64,000 nt of DNA, taken from positions 968,134 to 1,032,133 of the forward strand of contig JANCRA010000118.1 of assembly GCA_024362935.1 (NCBI GenBank). The letters are read 5' to 3'. Of the stretch, positions 32,518-43,260 are shown piece by piece. Source of the stretch: Setophaga petechia (taxonomy: Eukaryota; Chordata; Aves; Passeriformes; Parulidae). The position numbers and the translations under genes were made by a program. The notes below the pieces were generated by a model. The model ran no database searches. It was given only the letters and a program-made list of their open reading frames with translations, and was not told the origin of the DNA. Within the stretch, counting starts at the first letter, position 1, and the number at the start of each line of letters is the position of its first letter.

Positions 32518-32913
32518 CCCAGGGCTGCATGAGGGAGAGCACGGGGCCGCCTGTGGGACAGCTCGGTGCTGACTGAGGGAGAGCCCGGTGCCGCCTGAGG
32601 AAGGGCCGGGTGCTGACTGAGGGAGAGCCCGGTGCCGCCTGAGGAAGGGCCCGGTGCTGCCTGAGGGAGAGCCCGGTGCTGCCTGAGGGAGGGCCCGGTG
32701 CCGCCTGAGGAAAGGCCCGGTGCCGCCTGAGGGAGGGCCCGGTGCTGCCTGAGGAAAGGCCCGGTGCTGCCTGAGGAAGGGCCCGGTGCTGCCTGAGGGA
32801 GGGCCCGGGGCCGCCTGAGGAAGGGCGCGGTGCTGACTGAGGGAGAGCCCGGTGCCGCCTGAGGAAGGGCCCGGGGCCGCCTGAGGAAGAGCCCGGTGCA
32901 GCCTGAGGAAGAG
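32518..32913. repeat. 22-bp GC-rich minisatellite, about 18 copies
   Basis: The core CCCGGTGCTGCCTGAGG followed by AAGGG or GAGAG recurs every 22 bp. Positions 8 to 11 alternate among TGCC, CGCC and TGAC, and position 7 is sometimes G. Each unit contains a CpG. Three minus-strand frames stay open across it with a 22-residue period, giving frames of up to 278 codons that are not genes. Confidence 0.96.
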
Positions 32914-32990
32914 CCCGGCCCCTGCTGCTCCCCCAGGAGATCCCAGCCAGGGCTCGGCTCCTGCTGCTCCCCCAGGAGATCCCAGCCAGG
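32914..32990. repeat. 39-bp tandem duplication
   Basis: CCTGCTGCTCCCCCAGGAGA then TCCCAGCCAGG occurs twice at 39-bp spacing, directly abutting the 22-bp array. Confidence 0.9.
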
Positions 32991-34730
32991 CCTCAGAAGG
33001 CGAGGCAGGGTCTTCTCCATGCCGAGAGGCCCCGGGGCTGGTGGAGAGGGGCAGCCGGAGGGCGGTGGGGCAAAGCGGGCCTGAGGGGCAGAGATCACCC
33101 CGGGAGGCCACGGGGAGCCGTGGCGCTCAGCAGGACAATAAATTACTGCTCTGGTGGTGGGGACAGAAATGCTCACAGCTGACCAAACGCCTCATAATGG
33201 GCTGGGGCAAGAATAGGGCTGAACGCGGCTCCATGAGCGAAGCAAACGCAGAAAAGCAGCCCTGGGCAGGAGAGCTGCCAGCAGTGCGGTGCTCAGAGGT
33301 GATTCCTGAACACAGCCCTGAGCAGGGACAGGCTCTCTCTGCTTCTCACAAGCTGGTGGAATTACACAGATCTGGGGAGGATGAAAGCTTCTGGGGAAAC
33401 TTCTGTAAACTATTTAGGCCAGAAAATAGAAATAAAATAAAGAAACAATGAAAGAGTGAGAGCACTTACTCTGCCATTTTCAAACCAGAACATTCTGACT
33501 GTTTCAAAAAACACTGTTTTTATTTCAGAATGGACTTAGATGTGCAAAGAGTAAAAATAATCACACAATTCAGACTGAAATAAAGAGGTTTTGTTTTGTG
33601 CCAGGCGAATGCTGACAGCCAGCTTTAACCTCTGAGGTTGCAGAGTGGCTGGAGGAGGTGCTGATTCATGCAAGGGAAGAGCTGTTTGGGATAAGACTGA
33701 GAATTAACTATTTTTGCCCCCTGAAATTTTGTCACAGAATATTACAGGTTTCAAAGGCAAGTGGGCAGAGCAGCGGGGAGTGAATCCATGAAGGGCTGTT
33801 AAGTACAAAATCATCAACTGCAAGCTGGAAAAGATTGGGAAAATAACCAAGCAAAGCCCCCCATTGTTCCTGCACACAGCTCCCGGTGTCCCATTAACCA
33901 CTCCGGAGATGGAAACCTGGTTACCTCGGCCTTTGCTGTGACCCGGAATAGCTGCTCTTGTAGATCATCAACTAAACCTGAAAATGCTCGTTTTACCTTC
34001 TGATTTCCCAGCCTGAGTCATGAACTGAGTCACTGCCACAGCTCCTGCCCCCAGCAGGCTCTGACCCCCTCCTCAGCCCCACTGCTGCTGCAGAGCTTCA
34101 CCCTGGAGTCAAACTTCCACAGCCATTCCCTTTTTCTGCAGTGCCCCCCTCCTCTTGTCCCTCCCTGGCACGGTGAGGGGTCACTGGGAGGTGCTGGTGC
34201 CCCCTGTGCCACCCCCATGGCTCAGCAGCCTTTGGGGACCGGCACCACTGCCCAGGTCCTGCTGGAACTGAGCTCTTCCAGCAAGGAGCTGGGATTCCAG
34301 AAGAGCCCAGTTTGGATCCAGCCAGGGTTCATTTCCAAGGCCCAGCCTTGACTTTAGCCACCAAACCCCCTCTTGTCATCTCCATCTCCTAAAAACATGT
34401 GGATGTTGGTGGGGCAGCCAAACAAAGCAGGGAAACAAAGACATTGCAGAGGAAATGAAAGGCATTTTCTGAGCTATTGACAAAATGCACAGTAATCTCA
34501 AGATAAAGCTGCTGAGGGAGCCCAGAGCTCCTGCTCTGAGTGCAGGCAGCTCCCTCTGCCCTTCTGTCCAACCTCTCCCCTCCGCTGGCAGTTTGTGACA
34601 CATTCCCAGGAAACTCTGGAGAAGCAAAGGAGCCCCCAGTGAAAATGCTGGGATGGGGATGGAGCCTCCTCACACAGGCACAGGAGGGTGGGGAGCTCCT
34701 GCCACCTGTGGCGCTGATTCTGTGAAATAC
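32991..34730. other. Unique sequence, CpG-rich at left, AT-rich 33.4-33.6 kb; no gene
   Basis: CpGs remain frequent to about 33240, then composition falls into an AT-rich unique stretch. No exon or splice-bounded frame is supported. Confidence 0.4.
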
Positions 34731-34870
34731 TGACAATACAATAATATAAATAATAGATAATATATATAATATAGAACATGTATTATATAATATATATTAT
34801 ATATTATAAAAATATTATATAATATATAAATATTATATAATATATACTGTAATAATATACTTATATTTAG
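34731..34870. repeat. AT-rich low-complexity tract (TATA/ATTATAT words)
   Basis: About 140 bp of almost pure A/T with repeated ATTATATAATATATAA words, including near-palindromes able to form cruciforms. It is close in kind to the 18.6-19.2 kb tract. Confidence 0.92.
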
Positions 34871-35526
34871 ATAAAGAACCCTATAGAAAGTAATATAAAC
34901 CAATACATTTTTACATACTGCAGATTCTTTTTTTTTTTTTGTACATCCAGGATTTCTGAGACACCTCAGCATCCCTCCTCATCCTCCCAGAGCAGGGGCA
35001 GTCCCAGGCCACCAGAGCTGATCCCTGTGCCAGGTGTGCTCCAAGAAGAAGGAACACCCTGACACTTGTTCAAACACAGAGACTCCTGGGGCCTCTGCAG
35101 CGGATTCGACTTTGATTTTTGCCTGTTTGCTTTAATTGAAAGGAAAAGGTCATTTTAGCACAACATTCCACAGAATTCACTGCCTATTCCCGGCTGGAGA
35201 CACCGCGTCTCTCTTATCTGACATTTCCATGACAAATTAAGTTCCTCAGACACCTTTTGAGGATGTGAAGTGATTAATATCTACCAGAACTCCCAAACAG
35301 AATAAACTCTGCCTCTCACTGCTGCAGCTTTAATGAGCTCCTCCTCGGGGGAGGGACACAGAGCCCTTAACCCTGTGTGACACCTTGGGAGGGGAGCGCA
35401 GATCCCAGAACTTCCAGGGAATTCTCTCCTGCGTCTTGGACAGCCCAAACTCTGCCAAAATCCTTCTCCCAGCACCTGAACACAGGACTGGGGCAATTAC
35501 AGGAGTTATTATTTGATTATTCCTGC
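34871..35526. other. Unique sequence with a T13 tract and an AT-rich candidate element
   Basis: T13 lies at 34928-34940. The part at 35100-35290 (GCTTTAATTGAAAGG, GACAAATTAAGTTCC, GAAGTGATTAATATC) is unique, AT-rich and enhancer-like in motif content. No gene seen. Confidence 0.4.
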
Positions 35527-35740
35527 AGCTGGGCCAGGGCAGCTCAGGCTGGAGCTCAGAGCAAGGCTCTTCCCCCAGAGGGTGCTGGCACTGCCCAGGC
35601 TGCCCAGGGAATGGGCACAGCCCCAAGGCTGCAAGAGCTCCAGGGATGCCCAGAGTGGGGTTGGTGGGGGCTCTGGGCAGAGCCAGAGGCTGGATTGATG
35701 ATCCCTGTGGATCCTTCCAGCTCAGGATATTCTGTGACTC
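35527..35740 (+). mobile_element. CR1 LINE, same subfamily as 6896-7140
   Basis: Sense CR1 from GGGCCAGGGCAGCTCAGGC through GGGAATGGGCACAGCCCC to TCAGGATATTCTGTGACTC. It is closely similar to the 6.9-kb copy but lacks the first 30 bp or so present there. Confidence 0.88.
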
Positions 35741-36254
35741 CTCCACTTCTGATCCTCCCTGAAAATTTCCTACGTCTCCCTCCACCATCCTCTGGTTCTG
35801 TCAAATTCCTTCAGACATGGTCAGGGGGCTGAAAAGGCAAAGAGACACACAGCAATAGGGTGACCCCACAGAACTCCATTTCCTTGGGAAATCAGCCTGG
35901 AAACAGCAGGAAGCATTTTGGGAAGACCCACTGCAGCCTCAAAGAGCACGAGAGGCAGCAGAGCCCCTGTGTGCAGCAGGGAACTGGGAGAGACTCCCAG
36001 CCAATCTCTGGGAGTGTTCAGAAGCTATGAACACACCGTGGAAAAACTGAGATAAATCCTTTTGGAGTGATAAATGAGCCAGCTGAGGGAGCAGCTCTGG
36101 AGCAGAGGCTGGGCTGAGGGTGCTCTGCCCGTTGGCCTGGCTTGTCTCCAGCCTGGATCCAGGTGCCCCAGAGTGAGGAGCTGTTTTAGGGAAGTCATGC
36201 CGAAGGTTAAATTGTGCTGCTTGGGGAGGAATTGTTCCTTTTCTCCATTTTGCA
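35741..36254. other. Unique sequence, no gene seen
   Basis: Ordinary unique spacer. Confidence 0.4.
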
Positions 36255-36312
36255 TGCAAATGGAATTAGAGAATATGCTGGAAGGGACACCAGGGATCAC
36301 CAACATCCAAGG
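36255..36312 (-). mobile_element. Possible CR1 3'-end scrap
   Basis: TTAGAGAATATGCTGGAAGG then GACACCAGGGATCACC resembles an antisense CR1 terminus. It is short and diverged, so it could be chance. Confidence 0.4.
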
Positions 36313-37130
36313 AGACAAAGAATGAGGTGACACTGAGCATCCCAGCAGTGACAGATCCTTGTGGCTGGCCAGGAAAATGCTTCCAAGCTGTGATTTGGGG
36401 TCCAAAATGCAGTTCTGTTCAATTCCCAGCACTTTGCAGGAAAGATTCCAGTGTTCACATCATTTTCTGGGAGGAAAATCAGAAACTTTGGCCTTGTCTC
36501 ATCTCATTTTGGGGAGGTTTTAGCATTAATGGTTCATTGCTGCTTCTCCACAGCATCTCAATAGCGCCGAGCTCCTGCTGTCACTGGGGCTCGGTCCCGG
36601 GGGCTTCCTGGGGGTTTCTGGGCCAGAAACATTTGGCTCCCAGTTTGAAATGGCAAATTCAGGCCAGGCAGGTCTCCCAAGACGATGGAGAAGGGACTGT
36701 TCCCACAGGAAGAGCTCTCCATCGCTGAGGGGGCAGCGAGGGGTGGGGATTCAATCCTTGGCAGGTCCCTGGCAGCTCCTCACACTTCGTGTCCATAAAT
36801 AACTGCACAGATCCCCTGCACAGCCCTCCCTGCACCTCCTGGTGCAGCAGGTGGAGACTTCGCAGGTTTTCTGTGGTTCTGGGAAAAAATAGCACTGAGA
36901 GAGTTCCTGGAAATGCTGCTGGGAGCTGGCAGGGAGGAATGCTGCCAGGAGAAGAGCTGGGAGGGGAAGGTTCCCCAGCCCGGGGTCCCCAGCACAGGCA
37001 GGGCAAACCCAGCGGCGTTATCTGAGCTGGCTGCAGGCAGAGGTCACCTGTCCTGTTAGTTCTTTTTCTCCTGCTTTTGCAGGGATCCAGACTCCCACAT
37101 CTGGATCTCTCCACCAAGGGGAGATTCAGA
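36313..37130. other. Unique sequence, no gene seen
   Basis: Non-repetitive and GC-rich. A 152-codon minus-strand frame (36659-37117) has no recognisable domain. Confidence 0.4.
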
Positions 37131-37380
37131 AAAGCTCATCAAGATTAATTTTTAAAAAGGATAAATGAAAGCACATTAAGCAACCTATGTAGACACACTC
37201 ATTTGTAATTAAGGGGTTCGTAATTAAGTTTTTCTTAATTCACTTTTGAAGTGACTTGAGCCAAATTGAATTAAGGCCACTTTAATTTCAAATGAAAGTA
37301 TCCAGGCCTAGGTTTAATATAATTTAACTAATCCACTTGCAATTCACACCACTAGTTAATTTCCCTGTGTAAGCAAGCCC
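37131..37380. promoter_or_regulatory. AT-rich island dense in AATTAA words
   Basis: Within 250 bp there are about ten TTAATT, AATTAA or TAATTA cores (for example TGTAATTAAGG, GTAATTAAGTTTTTC, TTGAATTAAGG, ATAATTTAAC). Flanks are GC-richer unique DNA. It is the densest such cluster in the window. It could be an enhancer or simply AT-rich drift. Confidence 0.35.
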
Positions 37381-38327
37381 TTAAACAGACGGCAGGGACA
37401 CAACTTTGTTTTCCCTTTTCCATCTAGAGAGGGAGCCACAGAACTTCTTTTCCCCATGAAAACTCCTGTTCTCTGTGCATTTAACCCTTTCCAGGCAGTT
37501 TAACCCCCTCCTGCAGGGCCCGGGGGGACCCTGGCTGGGGTGTGCCAGGTCTGTGCTGTGAAATCCCCAGCAGGAAGGGGACAGGGATGAGCCTCTGGTG
37601 GCTCTGCTGGGCCATCGCTGGTGTCCCTCTCCAAACACCTTCCCTCTCCCAGCATTTTCAAGCTGATTTCACCCAGGGTAAATAAAATTTGGCAACAGGG
37701 TCTGGAAAGACAACACTGGCTTGGCTGAGGGGGCAGGATGCAGGCAGAGGTTTGGGTGGAGTAGATCCAAAAGGGCTCTGACAAACTCAAGAGAGGAGCC
37801 ATCACTGTATGGTGGGACTGGAACCACTCCAACCAATGAGTTACACTTAATTAATGCCATTTAAAAAGCTCCAGAGGTCAGGTTCTGCTGCCCTGGGCTG
37901 TGGCAGCAGTGTGGGGGGTGGTGCTCCTCTGGATTTATTAAAATAAGGGATCTCTTGGTGCTTCTGATGGTGACAAGTCATGAACAGAGCAGCCAGAACA
38001 TGATCAGGGAGCCGTGGGGCTGGAAGGGACCTCAAGGGTTGGGGGAGGAAATATTTGCAGTGGGGTCAGGGTCAGCCCAGCTCATGCAGGTGGCACAGAC
38101 CCAAAATTGCTTCAGATCTGAACTGTCCCAGCTCAGGGACTGCCTTGGCCAGGCCGTGTCTCTGAAGGGTTAAGTGACCCTTGGGGGGTGCAGGGCCCCC
38201 TGAGAGCCTGGGATTCATCCAGAGCATCCCCTGTTCCCAGCAGGAATCACCAACAGGAGCTTCCATCACTGCACTCAGGGTGGGCACTCTGTGTACAGGG
38301 GCCGAGGAAAAGACGGTCCCAAAAACT
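37381..38327. other. Unique sequence with a weak CR1-tail word; no gene
   Basis: GGGGCTGGAAGGGACCTCAA at 38015-38034 resembles an antisense CR1 3' end, but too little remains to call. The rest is unique. Confidence 0.4.
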
Positions 38328-38632
38328 GAATCATGAAATGGTTTGGGATGGAAGGGACCTGAAAGCCCATCCAGTGTCACCTCTGCCGTGGCAGGGACAC
38401 CTCCCACTGTCCCAGGCTGCTCCAAGCCCTGTCCAACGAGGCCCTGGGCACTGCCAGGGATGCAGGGGCAGCCACAGCTGCTCTGGGCACCTGTGCCAGG
38501 GCCTGCCCACCCTCCCAGGGAGGAATTCTCTCTATAAATCCATGGGGACCAAGCCTCTCTTAGTTTCAAACCATTCCCCCCTGTCCTGGCACAGGCCCTG
38601 CTGAAAGGTCTGTCCCCATCTTTCTCAAACCC
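38328..38632 (-). mobile_element. CR1 LINE 3' portion, about 300 bp
   Basis: Antisense CR1 from AATCATGAAATGGTTTGGG through CAGGGACACCTCCCACTGTC and GCTGCTCCAAGCCCTGTCC to CCATTCCCCCCTGTCCTGG. It is longer than most copies here and retains the CCATGGGGACC region missing from the young subfamily copies. Confidence 0.9.
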
Positions 38633-38769
38633 CCCTGTCTGAAATTCACTCTCAGAGCCATGCTGGGGCTCAGGCAGTCCAGGTTTGTCTCCTGACACCA
38701 AGGGATTGCTGCATCCACACTTCTCCCACAGCAGCTCCTCTCAAAGTCCCCCAAAGCACCAGGGAGTGC

Positions 38770-38794
38770 TGCCCTGCCCTGCCCTGCCCTGCCC
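38770..38794. repeat. (GCCCT)5 pentanucleotide repeat
   Basis: Five perfect GCCCT units. The words resemble the larger array at 56.2-56.6 kb. Confidence 0.9.
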
Positions 38795-41482
38795 AGCCTG
38801 GAGCTCCAGCAGGAACACACCTGGAATCTCAGCTTGCACCTCCTCCCTCCAGCAGAGCCTCCCTGGGGTGCAAAGGCTGCTCCTGCCCACAGCCCCAGCC
38901 GGAGCAGCTTCCCTGGGAGCTCCCAGGTGCCTCCACCCTTCCTGCCCACACCCTGGGCTTCCCTGGCTCAGCTGTGCTCCCACAAGGCTTCTCCCAGCAG
39001 TGCTTGGGCAGGCCCTGCCTGCGCCTGCTCAGGGTTTGGTTTCTCAGGCATCTGAGTTTTCCAGCAGGGCGAGGGGAGACACATATCACATCAAATATCA
39101 TTTAATCCAGAGGAAATCTCTTCTCATGGGAAAAGAAGGGAAAACACCCCTCTGCTGAGGTGGTTTCAAGCATCCTAATGATGGCTATCCCTGAGCTCCC
39201 AAAAGCTGGCTCCCTGCCTTCCCCTGAGCAGAGGATGGGAAGGAACTCCTGCTGTCAGCATTTTACTTCATTTTTGACCCACCACCTCTCCTCAAATAAA
39301 TTCCCACTGAATTATCTGAAGTGAGCAGGGAGCGAGGGGTGAGAGGAATTCAGGCTCGCAGTATAATACTGAAGTTATTTCAGCTGGAGTGCATCACATG
39401 CATTTAAAAATCATTTAAAATGGGGAAAGAGCTGGTTGGAACTCAGTGGGAAGTTGATGACTGATTTGAATTTGTGCTCCAAAGGCTTTCTGGAAAATAA
39501 AAATCCCCAGAGAAGTCCCCTGGGATGTGGGGAATGGTGTAAATCAGAGCTAGATGGAGGTGGGACCCAGGGGTGGAGGATCCAGGCTCTGCCTCCTGGG
39601 ACAGGAGGGGTGACCCTGGCTCCTGTCCCCCCTTGGCCACCCCTCATCACCCCCAGAAACCTCCCAGGGGAGGAGTCCTGCAGGGATCTCTCCAGCTGAG
39701 GTGCTGCCAGCAGTGTGTGGGAGCTGGAGCAGGGCCCTGCTGCATTCCCAGCCTTGTTTGGACCCCGGTGCCCCGATCCCAGCACGGATCCTGCTGGATC
39801 AGCCTGGCTCCTGCCTTGGCACTGCCATCCTGGGCACAGGGTGGCAAATAACAAATCCCCGTTTCTGTGACGGGTGGGACAAGGTGCTGACCATGGCCAA
39901 TACCCCAAGGAATCCCGGGTAATTTCTTCCCTTGGTTTGTACTTTGTGCTTCCCCACCTGCTCACACACATTTATATTTTAGGGGTTTTTTTGTCTTAAG
40001 ATTCATTTCATTTGCACTGTGTATGAGATGAGTCCGGGAGTCAGGTGCACATCTCCTATCATTGATGGGGTTTCAAAAAAGTATTTGTTATTATGATTCC
40101 ATCTCTTGAGGGGATTACACCCATTCTGAGACATATCCTCATTTCCTGAGGCCCTGAGTGTCTTCTCCACTTTCCAGCACACTCAGGATTAACACCCAGG
40201 CTGGAAAATGCTTTCAACTTCCACTGCAGTCTGTCGCGTTTAATAAAATCCCAAATAAATAACAAATCTTCACTTGTCTTTACCCACTTTTCCTATTGGT
40301 GTACTTTTTAGCATTTTTGGAAGACAGGTGAATATTCCTGAGGATGGGTGGTGTCCTCAGGGGTCTCCAGGCTGCAGCAGGGCTGATCCAATCTGTGCAC
40401 AACCTCCATCTCATGCTGTTCTCTGCAAACCACATCCCTGTGAACCTTTGACTCAGAAAAGCAGCCTTGAAATCCCTGCTCTTCTCAGAAAAGTTGAAAT
40501 CCGTGAGTTTGTGCTGCAATTCTCACCTGCAGGATAGGTTTTACAGACCCTCCAGTCTCACAAGGGCTGTCTGGGGGGCTTGGATGGTAGGACAAAACAG
40601 AGTTTGTAAATAGATAAAATGGGGAGAAAATGCAAACCCCAGCTGTTTGTTGGTTTGGAAAAGAAACAATGCCTCCAGCTTCAGAGGCAGCAAAAAGTTT
40701 GCAGCATTTTATATGAGCCTGGATTCCCGTGTGGGTTTTGGAGTGAATTTTACATCAAGCTTGCCTGGAAAGATTCCAGCCTGCAGCTGAAAATCAATCT
40801 CTGCAAAGGTACCAAACCTGGGTGACTTAAATCCCATCCAGGCTGAGCTTTCCCAGAGCTCCCAGGAGAATCATCTCTGTTCTCAGGAACAGCAATCAGC
40901 ACGGGGCACGGAGACCCTGGCAGGGACAGGGCAGGGTTATCAGCCCCCACAGCTGCCAAGCCCCAGCCAAGCAGGAGGAGAGCCCCAAGGCAGCCCCAAA
41001 CCCTGCTGAAAGCAGCAGAGACCTGGCCCAGCACAGGAATGACCCAGCCAGGGCAGTGCTTCCACCAGGGATGGCCATGGGCTCTGAGCTTGTGCATTTC
41101 AAGGGTTTTATTTTTTTTCCCTGCCTCCTAGGAAGCAGAGATTATCTGGAGTGTGTTCCTGTGGCTCAGGGAAAGCCATCAACATGCAAACTCCAGGCCA
41201 GCAGGGTTTTATGCTGATTGCCAGCCCTGTCCTCTGAGCAGATCCAGCGCAGGGCTGGATGCTCCAGAATTTCCCAGTGAGCAAACTTCAGCCCAGGATT
41301 GACAGCCCTGCTGGGCAGCCTCTGCTCCTGGGGGGAAGCTCAGGTTCAGAGATACAGACTATTTCTTAATTCAGGTTTTAACTCAGACTTGCATGAGCAA
41401 TCAAAGCATTAGGGATGCAAAACTTCTGTAAGAACCTCACATGACCATGGTCTGTCCACGTGAGGATTCTTGGTGGCTTCCA
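38795..41482. other. 2.7 kb of unique sequence, no gene seen
   Basis: GC-rich at both ends with AT-richer parts at 39240-39430 and 39960-40300. Frames of up to 186 codons (39411-39971, minus) are domain-free. No arrays or recognisable transposons. Confidence 0.45.
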
Positions 41483-41718
41483 ACTGCCAGAGGGCAGGGC
41501 TGGATGGGATCTTGGCAACTGGGAATTGTTCCCTGGCAGGGTGGGCAGGGGCTGGGCTGGAATTGCCAGAGCAGCTGTGGCTGCCCCTGGAGCCCTGGCA
41601 GTGCCCAAGGCCAGGCTGGACACTGGGACAGTGGGAGGTGTCCCTGCCATGGCAGGGGTGGGATGAGATGATCTTTAAGGTCCTTCTAATCCCATCCTTT
41701 CCAGGATTCCATGATTCA
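41483..41718 (+). mobile_element. CR1 LINE, young subfamily
   Basis: Sense CR1 starting CTGCCAGAGGGCAGGGCTGG and ending TCCAGGATTCCATGATTC. Nearly identical to 60296-60500 over 180 bp, except that it lacks the GGGCTGGCAGCACCTGGCA segment after GGCTGGACACT. The high similarity indicates recent activity of this subfamily. Confidence 0.9.
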
Positions 41719-41959
41719 AACACCTTTGTGTGGTTGTTTCCTCCAGCAGCGGGCGCAGCCAGAGGATTCAAAATGTCCTTGAGCTTCAGGAATAAAAGGC
41801 AGAAGAATAAAGAGGGGAAAAAACCCCAAACAACCTGAGCAGCAGCTGGGAGAACATCACCAGGTGGTTAAAAAACCTGGAGGGAGCCTCAGTGCAGCTT
41901 TTTGTTAAAGCAGCAGTGCTGAGCTGACCTTGCCTCATCCAGGTGAGGCAGCAAAGCAG
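41719..41959. other. Unique spacer, no gene seen
   Basis: Unique DNA between a CR1 copy and a purine-rich repeat. Confidence 0.35.
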
Positions 41960-42051
41960 GGATGGAAACAGGGAGAGATGGGAAGGTTGGGAGGATGGGA
42001 AGGTGGAAGGATGGGAAGGTGAAAGGATGGAAAGGTGGAAAGATGGAAAGA
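41960..42051. repeat. Purine-rich degenerate repeat (GGATGGGAAGGTG)
   Basis: About 90 bp of GATGGGAAGGTGGAAG-type words with imperfect 14-16 bp periodicity. The plus strand is almost entirely A, G and T. Confidence 0.85.
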
Positions 42052-42809
42052 TATGCAGGCTCATGCTCCAGCCCTCCCCGCCCAGAATTCAAATGACAAC
42101 ATTAGTATTCAGGATCTTTGCATGTGTTTAAATGTGGATTAAAAATGCATTAATTGGTCTCGTTTTAACAAGCTCTTCTCTTTGTATATCAAATATTTGA
42201 AAGATTCAGTATTATCACCTCTTGTCTGGGCTGGAATTGAAGAGGAGAAAGGAAATGTAATTGAGGACTTAAGGAGTCTCCTCCTGTTTGCTCAGCACCG
42301 GGCACTCGGATGCAAATCTCGGGGGAAATGACTTTGCTGAGTCCATGAATGACATCCAAAGGCAGCACAGCCTGGCACTCAGCTCTGCTATCCTGGCAGG
42401 AGCAGCTCTGGGCAAGGAAAGTCCCTCTTCAGGAGGTGCTGCCTTGGAGGAGCTGCTGGAGCAGCTGGTGCCACCTCACCTGACACTGGCAGGGTGTGTC
42501 TGCTCGGCTGTGGGAACAGAAGGACACCCTGGCAGGGGGAATTCATCCCCTGTGCCCTGTCTCTCCATCCCTTGGCCAAAGTCTCTCTCCAAGCCCCTCT
42601 GATTCCCTCAGTTCACTTTTCAACAGCAGATTGACCCAAGGGTGGATTTTTTACCCCTCTCCCCACACTCCTGGTGGCTCAGGTGCAGGGAGGCAGGCAC
42701 AGAGTGTTTATTTGAGGCACTTCCCTCCCGGGGCTTTGCAGCCTGATTTCCTGTGCCTGCAGTATTTTTGGCCCGAGCAGACGTGGGGAAAGGGGGAAGG
42801 GAGAACACA
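42052..42809. other. Unique sequence with an AT-rich candidate element; no gene
   Basis: The part at 42095-42320 (GTTTAAATGTGGATTAAAAA, GCATTAATTGG, TATCAAATATTTGAAAG) is AT-rich, unique and enhancer-like. The remainder is GC-rich without recognisable features. Confidence 0.35.
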
Positions 42810-43132
42810 GAGCGGCTGCAGTCCCACACAGAGTGGCTGCAGTCCCACACAGGGTGGCTGCAGTCCCACACAGGGTGGCTGCAGTCCCACACAGAGTGGC
42901 TGCAGTCCCACACAGGGTGGCTGCAGTCCCACACAGGGTGGCTGCAGTCCCACACAGAGTGGCTGCAGTCCCACACAGAGTGGCTGCAGTCCCACACAGA
43001 GTGGCTGCAGTCCCACACAGGGTGGCTGCAGTCCCACACAGAGTGGCTGCAGTCCCACACAGGGTGGCTGCAGTCCCACACAGAGTGGCTGCAGTCCCAC
43101 ACAGGGTGGCTGCAGTCCCACACAGGGTGGCT
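42810..43132. repeat. 21-bp two-variant minisatellite, 16 units, open in all six frames
   Basis: Sixteen near-perfect units of GTGGCTGCAGTCCCACACA preceded by GA or GG (the first has CGG in place of TGG). The only frequent variation is GA versus GG. Run lengths starting with GA are 2,2,1,2,3,1,1,1,1,2. Neither strand of the unit contains a stop, so all six frames read through, giving seven-residue repeats such as Cys-Ser-Pro-Thr-Gln-Ser/Gly-Gly. A PstI-type CTGCAG palindrome occurs in each unit. The homogeneity points to recent expansion. Confidence 0.97.
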
Positions 43133-43260
43133 GCTCGTGCAGTGGCACGCGTGGGAAGTGCCACCTGCCAGGCGGGCGGCGATGGCACCGCACGTGCTGC
43201 GCACGGCTCACGGCAGAGGGGCTGGGACACAAACCCACTGATGGGCTGCAGCGGGGATGG
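43133..43260. other. CpG-dense flank of the 21-bp array
   Basis: CpGs are frequent (GGCACGCGTGGG, GGCGGGCGGCGATGGCACCG, CGCACGTGCTGCGCACGG). It could be a small CpG island beside the array. No transcript signal is seen. Confidence 0.4.

Noticed and set aside
32340..33176. 278-codon minus-strand frame rich in Ser, Pro, Gly and Arg
   Set aside because: It follows the 22-bp array. Another long minus-strand frame (233 codons) and open phases on the same strand share it, with a 22-residue period expected from a unit not divisible by three.
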